From Rhodobacteraceae bacterium UBA996 (GTDB lineage Bacteria; Pseudomonadota; Alphaproteobacteria; Rhodobacterales; Rhodobacteraceae), in assembly GCA_002291955.1 (NCBI GenBank), contig DBBA01000104.1:1-12498 (forward strand): a stretch of 12,498 nt of DNA, in the 5' to 3' direction. The number at the start of each line of letters is the position of its first letter. The stretch's first letter is position 1. Below the pieces are notes generated by a model, which ran no database searches, was not told the DNA's origin, and saw nothing but the letters and a program-made list of their open reading frames with translations. A program made the translations under genes and the position numbers. Below are positions 1-8,304 of the stretch, piece by piece.

Positions 1-175
1 GGCTGTCGATGTTGTAGCCGCGCCCGCTGAACAGGCCGATGACGCGCGCCAGAACGCCCGGCTCGTTGTCGACGATGACCGCCAGGGTGTGGGTTTCCGT
101 GACCTGCGAATAGGGGTCGCGCAGGTCATAGGCCGAGTGTTTGGACGAGCCTTGCTGGATTTTCAGGGGGGACAT
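1..175 (-). CDS. ilvH: Acetolactate synthase small (regulatory) subunit, 5' part only
   Basis: Regulatory subunit of acetolactate synthase, which activates the catalytic subunit and carries valine feedback inhibition in the first common step of branched-chain amino acid synthesis. Only the first 58 residues lie in the window; the rest is beyond the left edge. Residues about 24-58 read HTLAVIVDNEPGVLARVIGL followed by FSGRGYNIDS, the start of the N-terminal ACT domain typical of IlvH/IlvN. The start ATG (175-173) has an AAGGAA Shine-Dalgarno sequence about 6 nt upstream, and this overlaps the stop codon of the preceding brnA gene, so the two are probably translated from one message. The large subunit lies upstream on the same strand but is separated from ilvH by the toxin-antitoxin pair. 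The family call is secure. Confidence 0.95.
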   Translation of the reverse strand, partial: MSPLKIQQGSSKHSAYDLRDPYSQVTETHTLAVIVDNEPGVLARVIGLFSGRGYNIDS

Positions 176-184
176 GAGGGTTCC

Positions 185-481
185 TTATTCGGCCGCGCCG
201 CGGCGGCGATGCTCGTCGAGTTTGTCGGCGAGCCACATCTTGATGAGGGCCTGGCGGGGGATGCCGCGGTGGTTGGCTTCGCGGTCCAGCGCCTGCACCA
301 TCCAGGCCGGAAAGTCGACATTCGCCCGCTTGGGCGTCAGGCCCGGGCGGCGGGCCTTGTCCCAGTCGAGGAAGTCGTCGATCTCGTCGCTGCCCGCGTC
401 GAACAGGCGGTCGAATTCCTCGACGGTGATCGTGCGCGTGCCGTCACGGCTGACCATCACGCGATCGGTCGTTTTGTTCAT
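185..481 (-). CDS. brnA: BrnA-type antitoxin (ribbon-helix-helix-like DNA-binding protein)
   Basis: Predicted antitoxin of a type II toxin-antitoxin pair. BrnA proteins bind and neutralise the BrnT ribonuclease and repress their own promoter. The 98-residue protein has an acidic middle (residues 21-41, rich in D and E) and then the family core KRANVDFPAWMVQALDREAN, HRGIPRQALIKMWLADKLDE at about residues 51-90, which is the BrnA/CopG-like DNA-binding segment. It overlaps brnT by 38 nt if ATG 481 is used. A second ATG at 457 (MVSRDGTRT) would cut the overlap to 14 nt; ATG 481 has a GAGGTG stretch upstream and was preferred. Its stop is only 9 nt from the ilvH start. The call comes from motif recall and gene order, without a database search. 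Confidence 0.82.
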   Translation of the reverse strand: MNKTTDRVMVSRDGTRTITVEEFDRLFDAGSDEIDDFLDWDKARRPGLTPKRANVDFPAWMVQALDREANHRGIPRQALIKMWLADKLDEHRRRGAAE

Positions 482-668
482 ACCGCCCCACCTCGTCCTG
501 TCTGGCGCGGCGGACCGAGATCAGCCGGACCCGCTTGCCGCGTCGCGTGAACCCCGCCGTCCAGTGCCGCCCCGCCAGGCGGGCAACCCAGGCCATCCGC
601 ACCCCGCCCCTCAGGATCGGCCCGATCTCAAGCCCGAACGGATCGTCCCACAACATCTGCGCCTGCAC
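444..668 (-). CDS. brnT: BrnT-type toxin (RNase), N-terminus lacking a usable start codon
   Basis: Predicted ribonuclease toxin paired with BrnA. The C-terminal half shows the BrnT signature: HWTAGFTRRGKRVRLISVRR followed by ARQDEVGRYE, matching the family pattern of a F-T-x-R strand, then IRIISARRA and E-x-x-x-YE. The first in-frame start is GTG at 668, giving 74 residues, shorter than the usual size of about 90. Reading the same frame further upstream gives DPSRSEANRDEHGIDFV (716-666), which matches the conserved BrnT N-terminus (DPxKxxxNxxKHGIxF) with exact spacing. This frame is open back to the ilvB stop at 770 but holds no ATG, GTG or TTG between 767 and 669. An ATG at 747-745 is one nucleotide out of frame. 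The toxin may be broken by a 1-nt indel, be started unconventionally, or reflect a sequencing error. Confidence 0.72.
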   Translation of the reverse strand: MQAQMLWDDPFGLEIGPILRGGVRMAWVARLAGRHWTAGFTRRGKRVRLISVRRARQDEVGRYEQNDRSRDGQP

Positions 669-728
669 GAAGTCGATGCCGTGCTCGTCGCGGTTGGCCT
701 CGCTCCTTGAGGGGTCGGACTCGGATCC

Positions 729-757
729 GTGATGGTGTGGAAACCATACCGTTTCAA
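729..757 (-). promoter_or_regulatory. Possible brnTA promoter with 17-bp operator palindrome
   Basis: A near-perfect palindrome occupies 734-750: GGTGTGG, AAA, CCATACC, with 6 of 7 arm positions matching. On the minus strand TTGAAA (757-752) resembles a -35 box and is followed 17 nt later by a weak CATCAC (734-729). The palindrome would therefore sit between -35 and -10, a usual place for an autorepressor such as BrnA to bind. It lies directly between the ilvB stop and the brnT reading frame. The palindrome is seen directly; its role as operator and the promoter are inference, and the -10 is poor. Confidence 0.35.
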
Positions 758-767
758 CCCCCCGGGG

Positions 768-2525
<1,758 letters not shown>

Positions 2526-2559
2526 CACCGTCTCCGTGTTCCGCCTGTGATCAGGCAAC

Positions 2560-2586
2560 AAAAAACCCCCGAGGGTCGGTCGGGGG
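2560..2586 (-). terminator. Rho-independent terminator acting as ilv attenuator
   Basis: On the minus strand the transcript forms a perfect 7-bp stem CCCCCGA / TCGGGGG (2586-2580 with 2572-2566) with a 7-nt loop, directly followed by six U residues (2565-2560). It lies between the leader peptide stop (2614) and the ilvB start (2525), so it would stop transcription before the structural genes. No competing antiterminator is fully resolved by eye. A small GGG-TTCG-CCC hairpin (2612-2603) and a 12-bp perfect palindrome GGCGCATGCGCC (2619-2630, inside the leader ORF) are candidate partners. Confidence 0.85.
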
Positions 2587-2613
2587 CACATGCAGCAAGG
2601 GAGGGCGAACCCG

Positions 2614-2661
2614 TCACCGGCGCATGCGCCATCGTCCTACAAGAATGAGAAGGCCGTGCAT
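2614..2661 (-). CDS. ilv operon leader peptide MHGLLILVGRWRMRR
   Basis: A 15-codon ORF whose product carries five consecutive branched-chain residues, Leu-Leu-Ile-Leu-Val (residues 4-8), encoded CTT CTC ATT CTT GTA. A strong Shine-Dalgarno GGAGGT lies about 5 nt before the ATG. A promoter is about 20 nt upstream and a rho-independent terminator about 28 nt downstream, just before ilvB. This is the layout of transcription attenuation known from the enterobacterial ilv and leu operons: ribosome stalling at the control codons when Leu, Ile or Val tRNAs are uncharged would allow read-through into ilvB. The peptide and its signals are seen directly; the mechanism is inferred. It is too short for ordinary gene callers. 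Confidence 0.85.
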   Translation of the reverse strand: MHGLLILVGRWRMRR

Positions 2662-2681
2662 TCCGCACCTCCACCCGAAGT

Positions 2682-2717
2682 GGCAGAGAGATTAGGGGCG
2701 CGCACCGGGGGCGTCAA
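2682..2717 (-). promoter_or_regulatory. Sigma-70 promoter of the ilv operon
   Basis: On the minus strand TTGACG (2717-2712, 5 of 6 to consensus) and TAATCT (2694-2689) are separated by exactly 17 nt. The predicted transcription start at about 2682 leaves a short 5' leader with a GGAGGT ribosome site before the leader peptide ATG at 2661. It is the best promoter match in the window. Confidence 0.75.
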
Positions 2718-2798
2718 GGCGACGCGCCGGATTTCATGTCGCGGGCGGGCGGATTTCCGCAACTTTGTTTCTGAACATGGCGCGGCGGCGCCCGGGGG

Positions 2799-3236
2799 TC
2801 AGCGCGCCGACCCTGCCACCAGCGACGGCGCCCAGACCGTGCCCTCTGACCCGACGGCAACGGGCGCAGTGACGGGACCGGGCGACGGCCAGTCCGCGCC
2901 CGCATCGTGGACCAGTCGCAGCGGGGGCACGGGCTGTACCGCCCCCTGCGCCGCGCCGGACTGGCCGCGCATGGCTTGCCGGACCGTCTGCCCCGGGTCA
3001 GCGACCGCGCCGACCGCCGTCACGACAATGCTCACGCACGGCCGAAGCTCGCTGTCCTCGACACAGAACATCTCGACCAGATCGCCGATATCGGGCGCAG
3101 CGCCGCGCGGACAGGTGTGCGCCACTTCCTCGACCAGTGCGAGCGGCCCGCCGTCGTCGCACCAGACCAGCGCAGTGTTCGCGCCGACGGACCGCCAGAT
3201 CACCACGCCCTGCAACCGGACCAAGATCGTCTCCAC
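2799..3236 (-). CDS. Hypothetical protein, about 145 residues, start uncertain
   Basis: I do not recognise this protein. The reading frame is open from 3389 to the TGA at 2799 and has the GC-rich third-position bias of neighbouring genes, which favours coding over the competing plus-strand frames. From the GTG at 3236 it reads VETILVRLQGVVIWRSVGAN, with a hydrophobic beta-like N-terminal half (to about residue 77) and a Pro/Ala/Val-rich C-terminal tail that looks disordered. Three cysteines occur in the first half, in LVWCDD, HTCPRG and MFCVED. There is no signal peptide or membrane segment. A TTG at 3302 is another possible start, and no clear ribosome site decides. It is divergent from the helix-turn-helix gene at 3371 and may be its target. 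Its tail stops about 80 nt before the ilv promoter. Confidence 0.5.
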   Translation of the reverse strand: METILVRLQGVVIWRSVGANTALVWCDDGGPLALVEEVAHTCPRGAAPDIGDLVEMFCVEDSELRPCVSIVVTAVGAVADPGQTVRQAMRGQSGAAQGAVQPVPPLRLVHDAGADWPSPGPVTAPVAVGSEGTVWAPSLVAGSAR

Positions 3237-3272
3237 GCGACTCGCGCCACGGGTGAAGAAGCACGGGGCAGC

Positions 3273-3355
3273 GACGTCAGAAAAGTCTGTCCTCGGTGTC
3301 AAATCGTTGTTACGCTGACGCGGATTGATGACAAAACGACGCCAATTAGCGTCAG
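3273..3355. promoter_or_regulatory. Divergent control region with repeated CGTCAG words
   Basis: The stretch between the unrecognised minus-strand ORF and the regulator at 3371 contains GACGTCAG (3273-3280), CTGACGC (3315-3321) and its inverted copy GCGTCAG (3349-3355). The last two form a perfect 7-bp inverted repeat with a 27-nt spacer. A consensus -35 TTGACA lies on the minus strand at 3302-3297, but no convincing -10 follows. These words could be operator half-sites for the adjacent regulator; that role is inference. Confidence 0.3.
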
Positions 3356-3370
3356 TCTCCGGAGGGCGCG

Positions 3371-4192
3371 ATGGCGGGGATACGGACACCCCAGGACGTG
3401 CGCGGAACCTTTGCCCGCAATCTGCGGCAGCTTGCGGCGGGCGAACGGTCGGTGTCCGCCCTGTGCCGCGAGGCCGGGATCAACCGCACGCAGTTCAACC
3501 GCTACCTCTCGGGCGAGGCACACCCCCGGCCGGATGTGCTGGACCGCATCTGCCGCCGCTTCGGGCTCGATGCACGCATCCTTCTGGAACCGCTCGAGGA
3601 TCTGCGCCGCGGCAGTCCGCCGCCCGGGGCGACCCTGGACCTGGAGCCGTTCGGCGACCGGATCCAGGGCTTCGACCATCGCCGGATGCCGGACGGCTTC
3701 TACCGCCTTGTCCGCCCGGCGATGACCACCCGGGGCATGGCGCTGGCCAGCCTTCTGGTCCTCCGCAGCGCGGCTGACGGGACGAAACGCGCGCTGGCCG
3801 CGGTACCTGCCTACTATTTCGCCGGGACGGTCCGGCCGCGCCCGTGGCGCGAGCGGCGCCTCGCATCGGTCGTGTTCCAGCACAGCAACGGGGTGTCGCT
3901 GCTTCTGGGGGCGCGCGCGGGCAATCTGGTGCAGATGTGCTTTCTGGCCCCGGGCCACCGGGCGGTGGCAACGCTGTTCTCGGGCTATACGGCCTTCACC
4001 CAACCCGCCGACGCGACGCAGGCGCAGGCCGTGCCGGTGCTGGCGGAATATGTCGGGCCGCGTTGCGCCGACGCGTTGCGCGTGCGCCGGACCTGCGGGA
4101 CGATCGCGTGGCCGGACCTGCGCCCGGTGGAGCGGGACTGGTTCGAGACCTGGAACCCCTTCGGTCCGCACCGACCGGGCCCCGGAGAATAG
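3371..4192 (+). CDS. Helix-turn-helix (XRE-like) transcriptional regulator
   Basis: A 273-residue protein with an N-terminal Cro/CI-type helix-turn-helix. Residues 11-25 form helix 1, and SVSALCREAGINRTQFNRYL at 27-46 is the helix-turn-helix with a typical recognition helix. The segment PDVLDRICRRFGLDARILLE (54-73) completes the fold. Residues about 90-260 form an uncharacterised C-terminal domain without a recognisable enzyme motif or membrane segment; it may be a ligand- or partner-binding domain. A GGAGGG ribosome site lies 5-7 nt before the ATG, which fixes the start. The gene is divergent from the ORF at 2799-3236 and stands alone on its strand. DNA binding is well supported by the motif, whereas the target and inducer are unknown. 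Confidence 0.85.
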   Translation: MAGIRTPQDVRGTFARNLRQLAAGERSVSALCREAGINRTQFNRYLSGEAHPRPDVLDRICRRFGLDARILLEPLEDLRRGSPPPGATLDLEPFGDRIQGFDHRRMPDGFYRLVRPAMTTRGMALASLLVLRSAADGTKRALAAVPAYYFAGTVRPRPWRERRLASVVFQHSNGVSLLLGARAGNLVQMCFLAPGHRAVATLFSGYTAFTQPADATQAQAVPVLAEYVGPRCADALRVRRTCGTIAWPDLRPVERDWFETWNPFGPHRPGPGE

Positions 4193-4210
4193 GTCAGACC
4201 AATGCGAAAG

Positions 4211-4224
4211 CGGGGCCGCCCCCG
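4211..4224. repeat. Small GC hairpin after the regulator gene
   Basis: CGGGG (4211-4215), loop CCGC, CCCCG (4220-4224). On the minus strand it is followed by a short CTTT, on the plus strand by GTTGC. It may contribute to ending transcription from either side, but it lacks a proper U-tract. Confidence 0.25.
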
Positions 4225-4293
4225 TTGCAAGGGACGACCCCGAGGTTCGTCGGCCGGGCCCGGTCGTTGACTGCTCGGGTCCGTTTCGCCTGT

Positions 4294-4314
4294 GTCCCGG
4301 CCTTCGGTCGGGAC
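4294..4314. repeat. Nine-pair hairpin in the regulator/nrdJ convergent gap
   Basis: GTCCCGGCC, loop TTC, GGTCGGGAC: nine pairs including one G-T. No U-tract flanks it on either strand. It sits between convergent genes, where transcript 3' ends are expected. Confidence 0.35.
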
Positions 4315-4377
4315 GCGCGCACGCGCCCCGGGTAAGAGGGGGAGGGGCCAAGCAGCTCCCGCCCCACCCTGTTCGGC

Positions 4378-4398
4378 GGCCGGGGCGGTGCCCCGGCC
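4378..4398. terminator. Strong hairpin downstream of nrdJ, possible terminator
   Basis: A perfect 9-bp stem GGCCGGGGC / GCCCCGGCC with a 3-nt loop (GGT), 60 nt beyond the nrdJ stop codon on the minus strand. It is very stable but has no following U run, so it may be a non-canonical terminator or a 3'-end stabiliser. Together with the two hairpins at 4211 and 4294 it fills the 265-nt convergent gap, in which no gene is visible. Confidence 0.4.
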
Positions 4399-4457
4399 TG
4401 ACGCGCCACGGCGGGCGCGTGTGGCGCGGCTCCCCGAGGGGACCCGCGCCGGTATCG

Positions 4458-7400
4458 TCAGCTGCACCCGCTCGTGGCGCCGCAGGTGTTGCACTTCATG
4501 CAGGTGCCGTTGCGCACCAGCGTGTAGTTGCCGCATTCGCCGCAGGCGTCGCCTTCGTAGCCCTGCAGCTTGGCCTTTTCCCGGGCCGACAGGCTGACGG
4601 TGCCGGTGGCGATGGCGGTGGTCGACTCGGTCGTCACCGTCATGCCCGACAGGCCGCCGTCACCCCCGGCAAAGCCGGTCGCGCCGCCCTGGAACACCAG
4701 CAGTTCCCGCGGCAGGCGACCCCGGGTGTAGCCCGCGCTCGCCACCTTCTTCAGCACGTCGAAGGCGGAGTTGCCGGACGCATCGGGCACCTCGCGGAAG
4801 TTGCGGACCCCCTCCTGCTCGCCCCGGCCCAGATCGTCGAAGCTGGTGCCCTGCGGCTTCACATGGGCAAGGTCGGTGCGGTCGAGGTAGCTGATCGCGA
4901 GTTCCCGGAAGATGTAGTCGAGGATCGAGGTCGCGTTCTTGATCGTCTCGTTGCCCTGCACCATCCCGGCCGGTTCGAACCGGGTGAAAGTGAAGGCATC
5001 CACGAATTCCTCCAGCGGCACGCCGTATTGCAGGCCCACCGACACAGCGATGGCGAAGTTGTTCATCATCGCGCGGAAGGCGGCGCCTTCCTTGTGCATG
5101 TCGATGAAGATCTCGCCCAGCGTGCCGTCCTGGTATTCGCCGGTGCGGAGATACACCTTGTGCCCGCCGACGATGGCCTTCTGCGTGTAGCCGCGGCGGC
5201 GTTCGGGCAGCTTTTCGCGGTGGCGGCGGACGATCTCCTTGATCACCACCTTTTCCACGATCTTCTCGGCCAGCACGACGGCCTTCTCGGGGACCGACCC
5301 GGTGGCGAGCGTTTCCTCGGCGTCCTCGTCATCCTCAACCAGGGCTGCGGCCAGCGGCTGCGAGAGCTTGGACCCGTCGCGGTAGAGCGCGTTGGCCTTC
5401 ACCCCCAAGGACCAGGACAGTTCATAGGCCGCAAGGCAGTCCTCGATCGTGGCCGAGTTCGGCATGTTGATCGTCTTGGAGATGGCGCCCGAGATGAAGG
5501 ACTGGGCGGCGGCCATCATGCGGATGTGGCTGTCCACGGACAGATACCGGGCGCCCTTCTTGCCGCAGGGGTTGGCGCAGTCGAACACCGCGTAGTGTTC
5601 CAGCTTCAGGTGCGGCGCGCCTTCCAGCGTCATCGTCCCGCAGACGTGGTCGTTCGCGGCGTCGATCTGGGCCTTCGTGAAGCCCAGGTGCGCGAGCAGG
5701 TTGAACGTCGGGTCGGCCAGTTTCTCGGCCGGGATGCCCAGCGTCCCGGTGCAGAAGTCCGCGCCCAGCGTCCACTGGTTGAACACGAACTTGATGTCGA
5801 AGGCACTGGGAAGGGCGGCTTCCACCTTGGCGATCTCGGCCGGGCCGAAGCCGTGGCCGATCAGCGCCGTGTGGTTGATGCCGGGCGCCTGGCCGAGCGA
5901 GCCGTGGCCGACGGCGTAGGCCACGATTTCCGCGATTTCCGACGGGCGGTAGCCGAGCTTTTCGAGTGCCGCCGGAACGCTCTGGTTGATGATCTTGAAG
6001 TAGCCGCCACCGGCCAGCTTCTTGAACTTCACCAGCGCGAAGTCGGGCTCGATGCCGGTGGTGTCGCAGTCCATGACCAGCCCGATGGTCCCCGTGGGCG
6101 CGATCACGGTGGTCTGGGCGTTGCGGTAGCCGTGCGCCTCGCCCAGGCGCAGCGCCTCGTCCCAGGAGGCGCGGGCGAGGTCCACCAGCCGCTGGTCGGG
6201 GCAGTTCGCGCGGTCGAGTGCCACGGGGGCGACGTTCACCGCGTCATAGCCCGTGGCGTTGCCGTGGGCCGCGTGGCGGTGGTTGCGGATGACGCGCAGC
6301 ATGTGGTCGCGGTTGCGCGTGAAACCCGGAAAGGGCCCAAGCTCGCCCGCCATCTCGGCGCTGGTGGCATAGGCTACACCCGTCATGATCGCGGTCAGCG
6401 CGCCGCCGAGCGCGCGCGCCTCGTCGCTGTCATAGGAGAGGCCCATGTTCATCAGGAGCCCGCCGATGTTGGCGTAGCCGAGGCCCAGCGTCCGGAAGTC
6501 GTAGGACAGTTGCGCGATTTCCCGCGACGGGAACTGTGCCATCAGCACGCTGATTTCCAGCGTGACGGTCCAGAGCCGCGTGGCGTGGACGTAGGCCTGC
6601 GCGTCGAACTCGCCCCCCTTGAGGAAGGTCAGCAGGTTCATGGACGCGAGGTTGCAGGCGGTGTCGTCGAGGAACATGTATTCCGAGCACGGGTTCGACC
6701 CGCGGATCGGCCCGTCCACCGGGCAGGTGTGCCAGGCGTTGACGGTGTCGTGGAACTGGATGCCGGGGTCGGCGCAGGCCCAGGCGGCGTGGCCGACCTG
6801 CGCCCAGAGATCACGCGCCTTGATCGTCTTGGAGATCTTGCCATCGGTGCGGCGGATCAGCGCCCAATCGGCGTCATCGCGGACGGCCTGCAGGAAGGCG
6901 TCGGTCACCCGGACCGAGTTGTTCGAGTTCTGGCCTGAGACCGAGGCGTAGGCTTCCGAATCCCAGTCGGTGTCGTAGGTGGGGAACTCGATCGACGCAT
7001 AGCCCTGGCGGGCATAGTCGAGCACGCGCTTCACGTAGGTTTCGGGGATCGCGTTCTTCTTGGCGGCCCGGATGGCGGACTTGAGGGCCGCGTTCTTGAC
7101 CGGATCGACGGCGTCGGCTTCCGCGCCATCCCAGCCCCTGATCGCGGCGAAGATGTCGTTCAGCCGCGCCTCGTGCATCTTGGACCCGGCGACGAGGGAT
7201 GCGACCTTCTGCTCCTCGATCACCTTCCAGTTGATAAAGGCTTCGATGTCGGGGTGATCCATGTCGCAGATCACCATCTTGGCCGCGCGGCGCGTGGTAC
7301 CGCCCGACTTGATCGCGCCGGCGGCCCGGTCGCCGATCTTGAGGAAGCCCATAAGGCCCGAGGACTTGCCGCCGCCCGACAGCTTCTCGCCCTCGCCGCG

Positions 7401-8114
7401 CAGGGAGGAGAAGTTCGTGCCGGTGCCCGAGCCGTACTTGAACAGGCGGGCTTCGCGCACCCACAGGTCCATGATGCCGCCGTCGTTCACCAGGTCGTCC
7501 TTGACCGACTGGATGAAGCAGGCGTGCGGCTGGGGATGTTCATAGGCGCTGGCGGACGCAGTCAGCTTGCCGGTCTTGTGATCGACGTAGAAATGGCCCT
7601 GCGACGGGCCGTCGATGCCGTAGGCCCAGTGCAGGCCGGTGTTGAACCACTGCGGGCTGTTCGGCGCGGCCATCTGGGTCGCCAGCATGAACCGCATCTC
7701 GTCGTAGTAGGCGCGGGCGTCGGCTTCCGTGGTGAAGTAGCCGCCCTTCCAGCCCCAGTAGGCCCAGGCGCCGGCCAGACGGTCGAACACCTGGGTGGCC
7801 TTGGTCTCGCCGCAGAAACGCTGTTCGTTGGGCAGGGCCGCCAGCGCCGCGTCATCGGCGACCGACCGCCACAGGAATTCGGGCACGCCCTTTTCCTTGA
7901 CGCGGCGAAGGCGGGCGGGGACGCCGGCCTTGCGGAAGTACTTCTGCGCGATGACGTCCGAGGCGACCTGGCTCCAGCCCTGGGGGATCTCGATCCCCTC
8001 CAGGCGGAACACGACGGTGCCATCGGGGTTGCGGATCTCGGAAGTGGTGGTGGTGAAGGCGAGTGCCCCATAGGCGCCCTGCCCCTCGGTCGTGAAATGC
8101 CGTTCGATCTTCAT
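4458..8114 (-). CDS. nrdJ: Vitamin B12-dependent (class II) ribonucleotide reductase
   Basis: Reduces ribonucleotides to deoxyribonucleotides using adenosylcobalamin to generate a thiyl radical; it works with or without oxygen and needs no separate radical-storing subunit. The protein has 1218 residues, the size of the long alphaproteobacterial NrdJ form. The substrate and radical residues are visible: NPCSE at 474-478 with the probable thiyl radical Cys476 flanked by Asn474 and Glu478, and the redox pair Cys199 (PHACFIQS) and Cys487 (DDTACNLAS). Phosphate-binding and barrel segments such as KYGSGTGTNFSSLRGEGEKL (227-246) and APTGTIGLVMDCDTTG are intact. The C-terminal end is a cysteine-rich tail with CGECGNYTLVRNGTCMKCNT and a final ATSGCS, a zinc-ribbon or thiol-relay region. 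ATG 8114 (MKIERHFTTEGQ) was chosen over the ORF's upstream extension because that extension has no family match and would run through the predicted promoter. Confidence 0.97.
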   Translation of the reverse strand: MKIERHFTTEGQGAYGALAFTTTTSEIRNPDGTVVFRLEGIEIPQGWSQVASDVIAQKYFRKAGVPARLRRVKEKGVPEFLWRSVADDAALAALPNEQRFCGETKATQVFDRLAGAWAYWGWKGGYFTTEADARAYYDEMRFMLATQMAAPNSPQWFNTGLHWAYGIDGPSQGHFYVDHKTGKLTASASAYEHPQPHACFIQSVKDDLVNDGGIMDLWVREARLFKYGSGTGTNFSSLRGEGEKLSGGGKSSGLMGFLKIGDRAAGAIKSGGTTRRAAKMVICDMDHPDIEAFINWKVIEEQKVASLVAGSKMHEARLNDIFAAIRGWDGAEADAVDPVKNAALKSAIRAAKKNAIPETYVKRVLDYARQGYASIEFPTYDTDWDSEAYASVSGQNSNNSVRVTDAFLQAVRDDADWALIRRTDGKISKTIKARDLWAQVGHAAWACADPGIQFHDTVNAWHTCPVDGPIRGSNPCSEYMFLDDTACNLASMNLLTFLKGGEFDAQAYVHATRLWTVTLEISVLMAQFPSREIAQLSYDFRTLGLGYANIGGLLMNMGLSYDSDEARALGGALTAIMTGVAYATSAEMAGELGPFPGFTRNRDHMLRVIRNHRHAAHGNATGYDAVNVAPVALDRANCPDQRLVDLARASWDEALRLGEAHGYRNAQTTVIAPTGTIGLVMDCDTTGIEPDFALVKFKKLAGGGYFKIINQSVPAALEKLGYRPSEIAEIVAYAVGHGSLGQAPGINHTALIGHGFGPAEIAKVEAALPSAFDIKFVFNQWTLGADFCTGTLGIPAEKLADPTFNLLAHLGFTKAQIDAANDHVCGTMTLEGAPHLKLEHYAVFDCANPCGKKGARYLSVDSHIRMMAAAQSFISGAISKTINMPNSATIEDCLAAYELSWSLGVKANALYRDGSKLSQPLAAALVEDDEDAEETLATGSVPEKAVVLAEKIVEKVVIKEIVRRHREKLPERRRGYTQKAIVGGHKVYLRTGEYQDGTLGEIFIDMHKEGAAFRAMMNNFAIAVSVGLQYGVPLEEFVDAFTFTRFEPAGMVQGNETIKNATSILDYIFRELAISYLDRTDLAHVKPQGTSFDDLGRGEQEGVRNFREVPDASGNSAFDVLKKVASAGYTRGRLPRELLVFQGGATGFAGGDGGLSGMTVTTESTTAIATGTVSLSAREKAKLQGYEGDACGECGNYTLVRNGTCMKCNTCGATSGCS

Positions 8115-8257
8115 CGCGTTTTGCCCCGTCGTCCCATGCGAGGCCGGTCGCGCGGGCGTTCCGCCTGCGTCCGGTCCTTGTGATTGTTGCTGCCCCCGAG
8201 GGCACCGCGCGGGTGCTGCCGCCATCGGCCCGCGCCCCCGTGCCGCCCCCACCGCTG

Positions 8258-8304
8258 CTACCACATCTTGTGCTGCCATCGGCGGCCCACACAAATTGAC
8301 GTGG
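8258..8304 (-). promoter_or_regulatory. Tandem NrdR-like boxes upstream of nrdJ
   Basis: Two degenerate 16-bp sites resemble the NrdR box (ACACWATATCTWGTGT): CTACCACATCTTGTGC at 8258-8273 (about 11 of 16) and ACACAAATTGACGTGG at 8289-8304 (about 10 of 16). Each keeps one good half: ATCTTGTG in the first, ACACAA in the second. Their starts are 31 bp apart, the spacing of about three helical turns typical of tandem NrdR boxes. The second covers the predicted -10 of nrdJ. NrdR represses ribonucleotide reductase genes according to ATP/dATP binding. The matches were made by eye. Confidence 0.5.

Noticed and set aside
684..716. PLKER-like BrnT motif in another frame, suggesting two frameshifts in brnT
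   Set aside because: The frame continuous with the rest of brnT already gives DPSRSEANRDEHG with exact family spacing, so only the missing start needs explaining.
2526..2591. Upstream extension of ilvB by 22 residues (MCPRPTLGGFLL...)
   Set aside because: It is encoded by the terminator stem and U-tract of the attenuator and does not match the family N-terminus.
4050..6938. 962-codon open frame on the plus strand opposite nrdJ
   Set aside because: The translation is Gly/Arg/Val/His-rich without any recognisable domain and mirrors nrdJ codon structure. It is a GC-driven antisense frame.
8115..8290. Cobalamin riboswitch in the nrdJ leader
   Set aside because: No B12-box-like sequence or multi-helix architecture could be recognised by eye. 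NrdJ itself uses B12, so such a switch would not be expected to repress it.
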